64,000 nucleotides of DNA from Stenotrophomonas africana (GTDB taxonomy: Bacteria; Pseudomonadota; Gammaproteobacteria; Xanthomonadales; Xanthomonadaceae): positions 1 through 64,000 of the forward strand of contig NZ_JABEME010000009.1 in the NCBI RefSeq assembly GCF_013004645.1, read 5' to 3'. The first letter of the stretch is position 1. Each line of letters starts with the position of its first letter. Below the pieces are notes generated by a model. That model saw only the letters and a program-made list of their open reading frames with translations. It made no database searches and was not told the DNA's origin. A program made the position numbers and the translations under genes. This document shows, in pieces, positions 1 to 8,880 of the stretch.

Positions 1-160
1 GTTGCGGGGGCGTGAGCCGCATGGATGCGGCGACCGAGCTTACATGGACGTACTTGCAGCGGCCCCCGCAACCGGACCCACCCCGCCATCCCACAGGAAA
101 CCCGCTTTTGCTGTTGCTGTTGCTCTAGCCTCTGCGGGTGCAGGGCGCCGCCCTGCCGAA
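1..160. repeat. Composite intergenic hairpin element, copy 1 (cut by window edge)
   Basis: Arms at 1-11 and 62-72 are perfectly complementary (GTTGCGGGGGC / GCCCCCGCAAC). The sequence after 72 (ACCGGACCCACCCCGCC) equals the outer arm of copy 2 at 39 kb, so the left arm probably continues before base 1. Inside is a version of the shared core (GCATGGATGC, then CGAGCTTACATGGACG). It is followed by a TGCTGT microsatellite (110-125) and a short hairpin GCAGGGC-GCC-GCCCTGC at 140-156, the same order as copy 3. It lies upstream of folP. Confidence 0.7.
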
Positions 161-195
161 CTAAACTACCCGCCGTTGTCCCAACAGGATTACCG

Positions 196-1092
196 ATGTT
201 CGATACCTCGCCCCAGCTCGATTGCGCCGGTCGCATCCTGCGCCTCGACCGTGCCCGGGTCATGGGCATCGTCAACGTCACTCCGGACTCGTTCTCCGAT
301 GGTGGCGCGCACGACACCACCGAGGCCGCGGTCGCTCATGGCCTCAAGCTGGTCGAGGAAGGCGCCGATCTGCTGGATATCGGCGGCGAATCGACCCGCC
401 CGGGCGCTGCGCCGGTATCGGTGGAGGAGGAGCTGCGCCGGGTGATTCCGGTGATCGAGCAGCTGGCGGCCCGTACCCAGGTGCCGATCAGCATCGACAC
501 CTTCAAGCCGGAAGTGATGCGCGCGGCCGTGGCGGCTGGCGCCGGCATGATCAATGACATCTACGGCCTGCGTCAGGAAGGGGCGCTGGACGCCGCCGCT
601 GCAACCGGCGTGCCGGTGGTGCTGATGCACATGCAGGGCGAGCCAGGCCACATGCAGGCCGATCCACATTACGACGACGTGGTCGCCGAGGTGCACGGCT
701 TCCTGGTCCAGCGCCTGTTCGCTGCCGAGATGGCGGGCATTGCGAAGAAGAACCTGCTGATCGATCTCGGTTTCGGTTTCGGCAAAACCACTGCCCACAA
801 CATGACCCTGCTGGCACGCTCCGAGCGCTTCCTGGAGCTGGGCGTGCCGATGCTGGCTGGCCTGTCGCGCAAGCGCAGCCTGGGCGAACTGACCGGTCGC
901 GACACACCGTCCCAGCGCGTGGCCGCGTCGGTGGCCGCGCACCTGATCGCGGTGCAGCGCGGCGCACGCATCGTACGCGTGCATGACGTAGCCGCCACCG
1001 TCGATGCGCTGAAGATCTGGCAGGCGGTCGAGGCCGTGCCGACGCCGCGTGCCGATGCCACGCCGACGATCCGCTGGCCGGACGAAGACTGA
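196..1092 (+). CDS. folP: Dihydropteroate synthase
   Basis: Condenses 4-aminobenzoate with dihydropterin pyrophosphate in folate synthesis; cytoplasmic. The 298-residue product is of normal family length. Pterin-binding TIM-barrel signatures are visible: [11 protein letters not shown] at residues 27-37, [11 protein letters not shown] near 60-70, and the C-terminal SRK substrate-binding segment near 228 followed by a conserved RVHD end. The reading frame is open further upstream, but the ATG at 196 has an AGGA ribosome binding site and matches the family N-terminus; upstream sequence belongs to the hairpin element. The TGA overlaps the ATG of miaA by one base, implying co-translation. Confidence 0.96.
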   Translation: MFDTSPQLDCAGRILRLDRARVMGIVNVTPDSFSDGGAHDTTEAAVAHGLKLVEEGADLLDIGGESTRPGAAPVSVEEELRRVIPVIEQLAARTQVPISIDTFKPEVMRAAVAAGAGMINDIYGLRQEGALDAAAATGVPVVLMHMQGEPGHMQADPHYDDVVAEVHGFLVQRLFAAEMAGIAKKNLLIDLGFGFGKTTAHNMTLLARSERFLELGVPMLAGLSRKRSLGELTGRDTPSQRVAASVAAHLIAVQRGARIVRVHDVAATVDALKIWQAVEAVPTPRADATPTIRWPDED

Positions 1093-2045
1093 TGGGCATC
1101 GACCGGCGGCCACTGGCGATCGCCGTGATGGGGCCGACCGCCAGTGGCAAGACCGCCACCGCGATCGCTCTGGCACAGCAGCTGGATGGCGAAATCGTCA
1201 GCGTCGATTCGGCGCTGGTATACCGCCACCTGGATATCGGCTCGGCCAAGCCGGATGCGGCCGAGCGTGCGCAGGCGCCGCACCATCTGCTGGACCTGCG
1301 CGATCCGTGGCAGACCTACTCGGCAGCCGAATTCGCCGCCGATGCCGGCCGGGTCGTTGCCGACATCGTGGCGCGCGGCAAGATGCCGATCCTGGCCGGC
1401 GGCACGGGTCTTTATTTCCGGGCGCTGCTGCAGGGTCTGTCGCCGATGCCGGAGGCCGATCCGGCGACGCGCGAAGCGCTCAGCGCCGAGGCGGCCGAAC
1501 GCGGCTGGGCAGCACTGCACGCTGAGCTGGCCAAGGTCGACCCGGCCGCCGCCGCACGCATCCATGCCACCGACCCCCAGCGCATCCAGCGGGCGCTGGA
1601 GGTCTATCGCCTGACCGGTACCCCCATCACTGAATGGCAGCGTCGACCGGGCGTGGCGCCGTTGCCGGTACGCACGCTCAAGCTGATCCTGGCGCCGCGT
1701 GACCGCGCGGTGCTTCACCAGCGTATCGAGGCGCGCTTCGACGCCATGCTGGCACAGGGCTTTCTGGATGAGGTGCGGGCATTGCGCGCGATGCCGGAAA
1801 TGGCCGCCGTGGAGGCGCCGCTGGACCTGCCGGCGGTGCGCGCGGTCGGCTATCGCCAGGCCTGGGAGTACCTGGATGGGGAGGGCGATGCCGCCCGCTT
1901 CCGGGACAAGGCGATCTTCGCCACCCGGCAGCTGGCCAAGCGCCAGCTGACCTGGCTGCGCGGCGAACTTGATGCGCGCTGGTTCGACCCCCATATCGAC
2001 CGCGAGCGCCTTGCCGGCGCGGTGTCGACCTTCGTCGCACGCTGA
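1092..2045 (+). CDS. miaA: tRNA dimethylallyltransferase
   Basis: Transfers the dimethylallyl group from DMAPP to A37 of tRNAs reading UNN codons. Product 317 residues. The P-loop GPTASGKT is at residues 14-21, followed by [18 protein letters not shown], the typical MiaA DSxQ-like segment (here DSALVY), and the insertion domain with [15 protein letters not shown]. Start overlaps the folP stop (TGATG). It precedes hfq, the classical miaA-hfq-hflX arrangement of gammaproteobacteria. Confidence 0.96.
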   Translation: MGIDRRPLAIAVMGPTASGKTATAIALAQQLDGEIVSVDSALVYRHLDIGSAKPDAAERAQAPHHLLDLRDPWQTYSAAEFAADAGRVVADIVARGKMPILAGGTGLYFRALLQGLSPMPEADPATREALSAEAAERGWAALHAELAKVDPAAAARIHATDPQRIQRALEVYRLTGTPITEWQRRPGVAPLPVRTLKLILAPRDRAVLHQRIEARFDAMLAQGFLDEVRALRAMPEMAAVEAPLDLPAVRAVGYRQAWEYLDGEGDAARFRDKAIFATRQLAKRQLTWLRGELDARWFDPHIDRERLAGAVSTFVAR

Positions 2046-2141
2046 ACCCCCGCCAGCCGTGTAACATCATCGGTCGGCGGGCGGCTCGGGGGCCGTGGCA
2101 ACCGTCGGCAACCCAATAAGAACAATAATCAGGAGTGTGCA

Positions 2142-2417
2142 ATGTCCAAGGGGCAATCGCTGCAGGATCCTTTCTTGAACGCACTGCGGCGCGAGCGCGT
2201 GCCGGTTTCGGTGTACCTGGTCAACGGCATCAAGCTGCAGGGCACGATCGAGTCGTTCGACCAGTTCGTCGTCCTGCTGCGCAATACGGTCAGTCAGATG
2301 GTCTACAAGCACGCCATTTCCACGGTCGTTCCGGCACGCAACGTGAAGGTCGGTCCGGGCGGTGGTTACGTGCAGTCGGGTGAAGGTGGTCAGGCAGGTG
2401 ATGAAGCAGACGAGTAA
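2142..2417 (+). CDS. hfq: RNA chaperone Hfq
   Basis: Hexameric Sm-like protein that pairs small RNAs with mRNAs. The 91-residue product begins [34 protein letters not shown]; the Sm1 motif and the Sm2 segment ([10 protein letters not shown]) are intact, followed by a short Gly-rich acidic tail. AGGAG lies 7 bases before the ATG. A 96-base gap separates it from miaA and 14 bases from hflX. Confidence 0.97.
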   Translation: MSKGQSLQDPFLNALRRERVPVSVYLVNGIKLQGTIESFDQFVVLLRNTVSQMVYKHAISTVVPARNVKVGPGGGYVQSGEGGQAGDEADE

Positions 2418-2431
2418 TACCGGAGCGGTGA

Positions 2432-3742
2432 ATGTTTGACCGCTCGAAAAAGGGTGAACACGCCCTGTTGATCCAGCCCCATTTCGGCAAGCTGGAAGAC
2501 GATGTGCTGGAAGAATTCGGTGATCTGGCCCGCTCGGCTGGGGCCAGCATCGCCGCGACGATCACCGCACGCCTGGACCGTCCGAATCCGTCGACCCTGA
2601 TCGGCAGCGGCAAGCTGGACGAGATCAAGGCTGCGGCCGACGCCAGCGGTGCCGACCTGATCCTGGTCAACCATGCGTTGAGCCCGGGCCAGGAACGCAA
2701 CCTGGAACGCTTCCTCGAGCGCCGGGTGATCGACCGTACCGGCCTGATCCTGGACATCTTCGCCCAGCGTGCGCACAGCCACGAGGGCAAGCTGCAGGTC
2801 GAGCTGGCGCAGCTGCGCCACCTGGCCACGCGGCTGGTGCGCGGCTGGACCCATCTGGAGCGCCAGCGCGGTGGTTCCATCGGCCTGCGTGGCCCGGGTG
2901 AAACCCAGCTGGAAACCGACCGCCGCCTGCTGCAGAAGCGGGTCGAGCAGCTGCAGAAGCGCCTGGAAAAGGTGGAGGTGCAGCGCACCCAGATGCGGCG
3001 CGCGCGCGTGCGCAGCGAACTGCCGCGCGTGGCCCTGGTGGGCTACACCAACGCCGGCAAGTCGACCCTGTTCAATGCCATGACCGGGGCCGAGGCGTAT
3101 GCCGCCGACCAGCTGTTCGCAACGCTGGACCCGACCGTGCGACGCATTGCGGTGCCCGGGGGCAACGTGGTGCTGGCCGATACCGTCGGCTTTGTTCGCG
3201 ATCTGCCGCATGATCTGGTCGCCGCGTTCCGCTCGACCCTGTCCGAGGCGCGCGAGGCTGACTTCCTGCTGCACGTGGTCGACGCTGCTGATCCGCACCG
3301 CGAGGAGCGCATCGCCCAGGTGGACGAGGTACTGACCGCGGTCGGTGCCGGTGACCTGCCGCAGCTGCTGGTGTTCAACAAGATCGACCGCATCGACGGT
3401 GCCGACGTCCGCCACGATGGCCAGGACGGTATCCCGGATGAGTCGCGTCGCGAGCGGGTGTGGATTTCCGCGCGTGACGGGCAGGGCCTGGAGCTGCTGC
3501 AGGCGGTGCTGGGCAAACGCCTGGGCCTGCAGCATGTCACCGGCGAACTTCGACTGCCGCCGGATGCCGGTCGCCTGCGTGCGCGCCTGCACCAGCTGGA
3601 GGTGATCCGCAGCGAGCAGGCCGATGAAGACGGCTGGCTGCTGCAGGTCGACCTGCCGATCGCCGAAGCCGAAAAGCTGGCCGCCAGTGCCGACGGCGCG
3701 CCGATCCGGGCGCTGCTGCCGGAGAAGCTGCCGGAGTGGTGA
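2432..3742 (+). CDS. hflX: Ribosome-associated GTPase HflX
   Basis: Splits stalled or heat-damaged 70S ribosomes. The 436-residue product has the N-terminal HflX nucleotide-binding domain (GSGKLDEIK near 54), a central helical hairpin (QRGGSIGLRGPGETQLETDRR) and a G domain with GYTNAGKS, DTVGF and NKID motifs. CGGAG precedes the ATG. It follows hfq closely and probably shares its transcript. Confidence 0.95.
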   Translation: MFDRSKKGEHALLIQPHFGKLEDDVLEEFGDLARSAGASIAATITARLDRPNPSTLIGSGKLDEIKAAADASGADLILVNHALSPGQERNLERFLERRVIDRTGLILDIFAQRAHSHEGKLQVELAQLRHLATRLVRGWTHLERQRGGSIGLRGPGETQLETDRRLLQKRVEQLQKRLEKVEVQRTQMRRARVRSELPRVALVGYTNAGKSTLFNAMTGAEAYAADQLFATLDPTVRRIAVPGGNVVLADTVGFVRDLPHDLVAAFRSTLSEAREADFLLHVVDAADPHREERIAQVDEVLTAVGAGDLPQLLVFNKIDRIDGADVRHDGQDGIPDESRRERVWISARDGQGLELLQAVLGKRLGLQHVTGELRLPPDAGRLRARLHQLEVIRSEQADEDGWLLQVDLPIAEAEKLAASADGAPIRALLPEKLPEW

Positions 3743-3760
3743 GCTAGCGGCCGATACCGG

Positions 3761-3783
3761 GTAGTGCCGGCCGCTGGCCGGCA
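3761..3783. repeat. GTAG-bounded palindrome (SMAG-like monomer)
   Basis: GTAG at 3761 is followed by the perfect stem TGCCGGCC-GCT-GGCCGGCA. It sits 18 bases after the hflX stop and may end or stabilise that transcript. There is no T run, so Rho-independent termination is doubtful. Confidence 0.6.
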
Positions 3784-3858
3784 GCGCAGCCGCGCCGGAG
3801 GGCCGCGACATCCGCCTGTCATCTGCGGTACAACGTGCAGGTTCTTCACCCCACCGTC

Positions 3859-4359
3859 ATGCCGATGTCCATTCCCACCGACGCTGAACTCAATGCCCAG
3901 TCCGCCGCGCTCGGGCGGCGCCTGCAGCAGGTCTCGCTGCAGCTGGTGACCGCTGAAAGCTGCAGTGGTGGCTGGATCGCCAAGTGCATGACCGATATCG
4001 CCGGTTCCTCGGCGTTCTTCGACTGCGGCATGGTGGTGTACAGCTACGAGGCCAAGCAGCGCCTGCTGGGTGTGCGCGCGCAGACCCTGGAGCAGTTCGG
4101 TGCGGTCAGCCGCGAAACCGTGCTGGAGATGGTGTCCGGCGCACTGGTCAATTCCGGTGCCGGCATCGCCGTGGCGGTGACCGGCATCGCCGGTCCTGGC
4201 GGTGGCAGCCCGGACAAGCCGGTCGGCAGTGTCTGGATCGGCTGGAAGCGGCGCGGCGGCTACGCCCGCGCCGAGCTGTTCCAGTTCGATGGCGACCGCG
4301 AAGCCATCCGCCGGCAAACCGTGGCGGCGGCATTGCGCGGTATCGACGCCCAGCTGTGA
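3859..4359 (+). CDS. pncC: Nicotinamide-nucleotide amidohydrolase (CinA C-terminal family)
   Basis: Deamidates NMN to nicotinate mononucleotide in pyridine nucleotide salvage. The 166-residue product is the stand-alone CinA C-terminal domain: TAESCSGGWIAKCMTDIAGSS, YSYEAKQRLLGV, VSRETVLEM and AVTGIAGPGGGSPDKPVG. Starts at 3859 or 3865 (both ATG, no clear ribosome binding site) are equally possible, and a GTG at 3835 is open in frame. It lies upstream of ubiB and the lexA-recA block, as is usual in xanthomonads. Confidence 0.9.
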   Translation: MPMSIPTDAELNAQSAALGRRLQQVSLQLVTAESCSGGWIAKCMTDIAGSSAFFDCGMVVYSYEAKQRLLGVRAQTLEQFGAVSRETVLEMVSGALVNSGAGIAVAVTGIAGPGGGSPDKPVGSVWIGWKRRGGYARAELFQFDGDREAIRRQTVAAALRGIDAQL

Positions 4360-4390
4360 CATGCTGCTCCGGTAATCGTCCGGAGCACGC

Positions 4391-6076
4391 ATGATGTGGG
4401 AAACGCTGGGCACGGTCCGTGACCTGGGCCGACTGCAGGAAATCGCTGTCGTCCTGATCCGCTATGGCTTCGGCGATGTGGTGCGGCGCATCGGCCTGGC
4501 CAGCACGCTGGAGCGGGCAGGGCGCCTGCTGCACTGGAACGAGGAGCGGCAGGAACTGCTGCGGATGACCGCGCCGGTGCGTGTGCGCAGCGCGATGCAG
4601 GATCTTGGCCCAACCTTCGTCAAGCTTGGGCAGGTGCTGGCAACGCGTGTCGACCTGTTGCCGCCGGAATGGATCGCCGAGCTTTCTGAACTTCAGAACG
4701 CGGTGCCGGCGCTGCCGTATGCGGATATCCGCGAGCAGCTCGAGGCCGACCTTGGCGCACCGCCTGCAGAGGTGTTCGCCTTCCTCGATGAAACCCCGAT
4801 GGCTGCCGCATCGCTAGCGCAGGCCCATCGCGCGCGCCTGCATGATGGTCGCGAGGTGGTGCTGAAGGTGCGGCGCCCCGGCATCCGCGATGTGGTCGAG
4901 GCCGACCTGCGTCTGCTGGCCCGCCTGGCCGAGATCGTTGAAGCGCGACTGCCGGACCTGCGTCGTTACCGCCCGGCCGAAGTCGTGCAGCAGTTCACCG
5001 TGTCGCTGCGCCGCGAGCTGGATTTCGCTGCCGAATGCCGCAATGCCGAGCGCATCGCGCGCAACTTCAGCGGCCGTGACGACATACTGATTCCGAAGGT
5101 GCACTGGCAGTGGACCTGCGAAAGCCTGAACGTGCAGGACTTCGTCGACGGCATTCCCGGGCGCGACCTGGCTGGCGTCGACGCGGCAGGACTGGACCGG
5201 CGCGAACTGGCGCGGTGCGGTGCGGACATCGTGTTGAAGATGGTGCTGGAGGACGGCAGCTTCCATGCCGACCCGCATCCGGGCAACATCATCTACCTGC
5301 GCGACGGCCGCATCGGCGTGATTGATTTCGGCATGGTCGGTGCCTTGTCGGAAGTCCGGCGTTTCCAGGTGGCGCAGCTGCTGCACGGGCTGGTCGAGCA
5401 GGACCCGCAGGGCGTGGCCGACGTGCTGCTGGACTGGGCCGGCGGTGTTGAGGTGGACGAGAACCGGCTGCAGCACGACATCAGCCAGTTCGTCGACCAG
5501 TACCGTGGCGTGCCGCTGAAGGACCTGCGCATCGGCCTGATGCTGGGCGACATCACCCAGCTGCTGCGCAGCTACAGCCTGACCCTGCCGGCTGACCTGG
5601 CGCTGATGATCAAGGCGTTCCTGACCCTGGAAGGCATGGGCCGGCAGCTGGACCCGGATTTCGACATGGCCAGTGCCGCGCGCCCGTTCCTGGAGCGGGT
5701 GGTGCTGCAGCGCTATGCGCCCAAGGCGCTGCTCAAGCGCGGCCGCCGCAGCCTGCTGGGCCTGGTCGACTTCGCCGGTGAGCTTCCCCGCGACCTACGC
5801 AAGCTGGTGCAGGCGGCGCGCCGGGGACGCCTGCAGTTGAAGGTGGAAACCACGGCGCTGCAGGGCTTTGGCGAACAGGTGAACCGCGCAGCGAACCGGT
5901 TGGTGATGGGCATCGTCACTGCTGCGCTGATCATCGGTTCCTCGATCGTGATGCACAGCGTCGGCGGCGTCTCCAGCCGCTGGCTGCTGGCGCTGGGCGT
6001 CTGCGGCTTCATCGGCGCCGGCTTCTGCGGCGTGTGGATCCTGTTCTCGATATGGAGAAGTGGCAAACACACGTGA
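4391..6076 (+). CDS. ubiB: UbiB/ABC1-family atypical kinase
   Basis: Family members support ubiquinone biosynthesis as atypical ATPases or kinases at the membrane. The 561-residue product has the family KxGQ motif (FVKLGQVLATR), an Ala-rich loop in place of a P-loop (AAASLAQAH), VVLKVRRPGI with the conserved Lys, EDGSFHADPHPGN and VIDFGMVG metal-binding Asp. Two C-terminal membrane helices follow (near residues 502-522 and 530-552). GGAG is 5 bases before the first ATG. The ubiB name is by family resemblance; a second paralogue in the genome could hold the main role. Confidence 0.82.
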   Translation: MMWETLGTVRDLGRLQEIAVVLIRYGFGDVVRRIGLASTLERAGRLLHWNEERQELLRMTAPVRVRSAMQDLGPTFVKLGQVLATRVDLLPPEWIAELSELQNAVPALPYADIREQLEADLGAPPAEVFAFLDETPMAAASLAQAHRARLHDGREVVLKVRRPGIRDVVEADLRLLARLAEIVEARLPDLRRYRPAEVVQQFTVSLRRELDFAAECRNAERIARNFSGRDDILIPKVHWQWTCESLNVQDFVDGIPGRDLAGVDAAGLDRRELARCGADIVLKMVLEDGSFHADPHPGNIIYLRDGRIGVIDFGMVGALSEVRRFQVAQLLHGLVEQDPQGVADVLLDWAGGVEVDENRLQHDISQFVDQYRGVPLKDLRIGLMLGDITQLLRSYSLTLPADLALMIKAFLTLEGMGRQLDPDFDMASAARPFLERVVLQRYAPKALLKRGRRSLLGLVDFAGELPRDLRKLVQAARRGRLQLKVETTALQGFGEQVNRAANRLVMGIVTAALIIGSSIVMHSVGGVSSRWLLALGVCGFIGAGFCGVWILFSIWRSGKHT

Positions 6077-6089
6077 ATGCGTTTACCGC

Positions 6090-6153
6090 GGAATCGCGCA
6101 GCGATTCCTGCAGAGCCGACTGTTGGTCGGCTGCGGCTGCGGCTGCGGCCGCG
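6090..6153. repeat. Hairpins and GCTGCG microsatellite after ubiB
   Basis: Perfect hairpin GGAATCGC-GCA-GCGATTCC at 6090-6108, then AGCCGAC-TGTTG-GTCGGCT at 6114-6132, then a run of GGCTGC units. They separate ubiB from the lexA promoter. The second hairpin resembles the GTAG palindromes but lacks a clean GTAG end. Probable transcript end of ubiB. Confidence 0.5.
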
Positions 6154-6255
6154 GTTGCATTTGCTTTTGCTTTGCCGACCGGCCGGGCGTTAGTGCGCTT
6201 GCCGAGCATGCCTCGGCCCAACAGGGCCCGCATCATCCCCTGTCGTCCCCGGCAC

Positions 6256-6283
6256 TTGCAGTCTCGTCGGTTAGTAGTAATAC
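6256..6283 (+). promoter_or_regulatory. lexA promoter, predicted leaderless start
   Basis: TTGCAG (6256-6261), a 16-base spacer and TAATAC (6278-6283) fit a sigma-70 promoter. A start site 7-9 bases downstream falls on 6290-6292, the lexA ATG itself. The -10 element lies inside the LexA operator, so LexA would block its own promoter. Confidence 0.55.
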
Positions 6284-6289
6284 TACTAA
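6271..6289. promoter_or_regulatory. LexA operator of lexA
   Basis: TTAGTAGTAATACTACTAA is a perfect 19-base palindrome identical to the LexA box described for Xanthomonas. It ends two bases before the lexA start codon and covers the -10 element. Confidence 0.92.
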
Positions 6290-6291
6290 CC

Positions 6292-6927
6292 ATGGACCTG
6301 ACCGACACCCAGCAGGCGATCCTGCAGTTGATCGCCGAGCGTATCGAGAGCGAAGGCGCACCGCCGTCGCAGACTGAAATCGCACGTGCGTTCGGCTTCA
6401 AGGGCGTGCGCGCGGCCCAGTACCACCTGGAAGCCCTGGAGCAGGCCGGTGCGATCCGTCGCATCCCTGGCCAGGCCCGCGGTATCCGCCTGGTGCAGGC
6501 GCCGCCCGTCGAAAAGCTGGCCGAGCCGGGCCTGGCGGACAGCGTGTTGCGCCTGCCGGTTCTCGGCCGGGTTGCGGCCGGCCTGCCGATCGGCGCCGAC
6601 ATCGGCTCGGACGATTTCGTGGTGCTGGACCGGGTGTTCTTCTCGCCGGCGCCGGACTACCTGCTGAAGGTGCAGGGCGATTCGATGATCGATGAGGGCA
6701 TCTTCGACGGTGACCTGATCGGCGTCCATCGCACCCGCGACGCCCATTCCGGCCAGATCGTGGTGGCGCGCATCGATGACGAGATCACCGTCAAGCTGCT
6801 GAAGATCGCCAAGGATCGTATCCGCCTGCTGCCGCGTAATCCCGACTACAAGCCGATCGAAGTGCTGCCGGATCAGGATTTCGCGATCGAAGGCCTCTAT
6901 TGCGGCCTGCTGCGACCCAATCGTTGA
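6292..6927 (+). CDS. lexA: SOS repressor LexA
   Basis: Represses DNA-damage genes and cleaves itself when stimulated by RecA filaments. The 211-residue product, the usual length in xanthomonads, has an N-terminal winged helix (MDLTDTQQAILQLIAERI...) and a C-terminal peptidase S24 domain with VAAG cleavage-site context (GRVAAGLPIG), GDSMIDEGIFDGD (catalytic Ser) and ITVKLLK (catalytic Lys). The ATG has no ribosome binding site because the operator abuts it. Upstream in-frame starts would read through the operator and are rejected. recA follows. Confidence 0.96.
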   Translation: MDLTDTQQAILQLIAERIESEGAPPSQTEIARAFGFKGVRAAQYHLEALEQAGAIRRIPGQARGIRLVQAPPVEKLAEPGLADSVLRLPVLGRVAAGLPIGADIGSDDFVVLDRVFFSPAPDYLLKVQGDSMIDEGIFDGDLIGVHRTRDAHSGQIVVARIDDEITVKLLKIAKDRIRLLPRNPDYKPIEVLPDQDFAIEGLYCGLLRPNR

Positions 6928-7131
6928 CCCGTTCCATAGCGCATTACCCCGCGGTCTTTTGTGGCGATTCTCTGGTTCCACTGAGGTTGGTACGGATGTC
7001 CGATAATTCTTTTCAGAGCGCCGGGCAGAATCTCAGCCTGTGCGATACATCCGACTTAAAGTGAGCCCATGGCAAAGAAGACCCCCAAAGACAGCACTTC
7101 CAACGACACGACCTCTGCAAGGACCAATCCG

Positions 7132-8169
7132 ATGGACGAGAACAAGAAGCGCGCCCTCGCTGCAGCTCTGGGCCAGATCGAAAAGCAGTTCGGCAAGGGC
7201 TCGGTGATGCGCATGGGCGACCGCGTGGTTGAGCCCGTCGAGGCTATCCCGACCGGTTCGCTGATGCTCGACATCGCACTGGGCATTGGTGGTCTGCCGA
7301 AGGGCCGTGTCGTTGAAATCTACGGGCCGGAATCCTCGGGCAAGACCACGCTGACCCTGCAGGCCATCGCCGAATGCCAGAAGATGGGCGGCACTGCGGC
7401 CTTCATCGATGCCGAGCACGCGCTGGACCCGATCTACGCCGCCAAGCTGGGCGTGAACGTGGACGACCTGCTGCTGTCGCAGCCGGATACCGGTGAGCAG
7501 GCGCTGGAAATCGCCGACATGCTGGTCCGTTCGGGTTCGGTCGACATCCTGGTGATCGACTCGGTCGCCGCGCTGACCCCGAAGGCTGAAATCGAAGGCG
7601 AGATGGGCGATCAGCTGCCGGGCCTGCAGGCCCGCCTGATGAGCCAGGCGCTGCGCAAGCTGACCGGCAACATCAAGCGCTCCAACACCCTGGTGGTCTT
7701 CATCAACCAGCTGCGCATGAAGATCGGCGTGATGATGCCGGGCCAGAGCCCGGAAACCACCACCGGTGGCAACGCGCTGAAGTTCTACGCCTCGGTGCGC
7801 CTGGACATCCGCCGTATCGGCGCGATCAAGAAGGGCGACGAGATCATCGGCAACCAGACCAAGATCAAGGTCGTCAAGAACAAGCTGGCGCCTCCGTTCA
7901 AGCAGGTCATCACCGAGATCCTGTACGGCGAAGGCATCAGCCGCGAGGGCGAGCTGATCGACATGGGTGTGGATGCCAAGCTGGTCGAGAAGGCCGGCGC
8001 CTGGTACAGCTACGGTGAGGAGCGCATCGGCCAGGGCAAGGACAACGCCCGCGGCTACCTGCGCGACAACCCGACGGTTGCCGCGAAGCTCGAAGCCGAG
8101 CTGCGCGAGAAGTTCCAGCCGACCGAAGCCACCCGTGAGGAAGGCGACGACGAAGGCGACGACGAATAA
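7132..8169 (+). CDS. recA: Recombinase RecA
   Basis: Catalyses strand exchange and activates LexA self-cleavage. From the ATG at 7132 the product is 345 residues, the normal length, starting [13 protein letters not shown]. Walker A GPESSGKT, the L1/L2 DNA-binding loops ([19 protein letters not shown]) and an acidic C-terminal tail rich in Asp and Glu are present. An in-frame ATG at 7069 would add 21 polar residues; AAGGA 8 bases before 7132 is the better ribosome binding site. No LexA palindrome is seen between lexA and recA, so SOS control may come from the lexA promoter or a diverged site. Confidence 0.96.
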   Translation: MDENKKRALAAALGQIEKQFGKGSVMRMGDRVVEPVEAIPTGSLMLDIALGIGGLPKGRVVEIYGPESSGKTTLTLQAIAECQKMGGTAAFIDAEHALDPIYAAKLGVNVDDLLLSQPDTGEQALEIADMLVRSGSVDILVIDSVAALTPKAEIEGEMGDQLPGLQARLMSQALRKLTGNIKRSNTLVVFINQLRMKIGVMMPGQSPETTTGGNALKFYASVRLDIRRIGAIKKGDEIIGNQTKIKVVKNKLAPPFKQVITEILYGEGISREGELIDMGVDAKLVEKAGAWYSYGEERIGQGKDNARGYLRDNPTVAAKLEAELREKFQPTEATREEGDDEGDDE

Positions 8170-8246
8170 GGCTTGCTGTGGGGCAGGGTGGCGCCGTCAG
8201 TGACGTCGCCCTGTCCCGCAGGTTCGAATCGCCCAGGGATGGGCAG

Positions 8247-8264
8247 GGCGCCACGGACGGCGCC
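8247..8264. terminator. recA-recX intercistronic hairpin
   Basis: GGCGCC-ACGGAC-GGCGCC just upstream of the recX ribosome binding site, without a T run. In E. coli a leaky terminator lowers recX expression relative to recA; this hairpin could play that part, but that is inference. Confidence 0.3.
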
Positions 8265-8279
8265 ACCCTTGGAGCACCG

Positions 8280-8771
8280 ATGTCCGACGCCGACGACATT
8301 CCCACCGGCCGCAAACGCCGGTCGCGCGAGCAGACGCCCGTGCAACGAGCGCTGGGCCTGCTGGTCCGCCGCGAGCACTCGCGCAAGGAACTCACCCGCA
8401 AGCTGACCGCTCGTGGCATCGAAGACGAGGCTGCGCAGGCGGCTGTCGCCAAGCTGACCGAGGCCGGCTGGCAGGACGACACCCGTTTTGCCGAAAACCT
8501 GGTGCGGATGCGCGCCAACACCGGCTATGGGCCGATCCATGTCCGCGCCGAGCTGGGGACCCACGGCCTGGACAGCGCCGCGATTGCCGCGGCGATGGAC
8601 AGCTACGAAGGCGACTGGCAGGAAAACGCCCGTGATCTGGTCCGCCGACGCTTTGGCGAGGCCGGCCCGCAGGACCTGACACAGCGGCGCAAGGCCGCCG
8701 ATCTGCTGGCCCGACGGGGCTTCGACGGCGACAGCATCCGCCGCGCGACCCGCTACGACCCGGATGACTGA
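8280..8771 (+). CDS. recX: RecA regulator RecX
   Basis: Binds RecA filaments and limits their activity. The 163-residue product contains the three-helix repeats of the family: [63 protein letters not shown] and [25 protein letters not shown] lies 6 bases before the ATG at 8280; the longer open frame upstream has no coding character. It stands between recA and alaS as in related genomes. Confidence 0.94.
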   Translation: MSDADDIPTGRKRRSREQTPVQRALGLLVRREHSRKELTRKLTARGIEDEAAQAAVAKLTEAGWQDDTRFAENLVRMRANTGYGPIHVRAELGTHGLDSAAIAAAMDSYEGDWQENARDLVRRRFGEAGPQDLTQRRKAADLLARRGFDGDSIRRATRYDPDD

Positions 8772-8880
8772 GACTGGCGGCGCCGGGCCTGATACCCTTT
8801 AGGTTTTCGGCGGTCCCTCGCGACCCTGGCCAACGCGGCCGGTGGTCCGGGCCCGCCGGCCCGCAGACTGCCAGCCCCCA

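Noticed and set aside
7069-7131. Longer RecA N-terminus from the ATG at 7069
   Set aside because: The added 21 residues are polar and not part of RecA; a better ribosome binding site serves the ATG at 7132.
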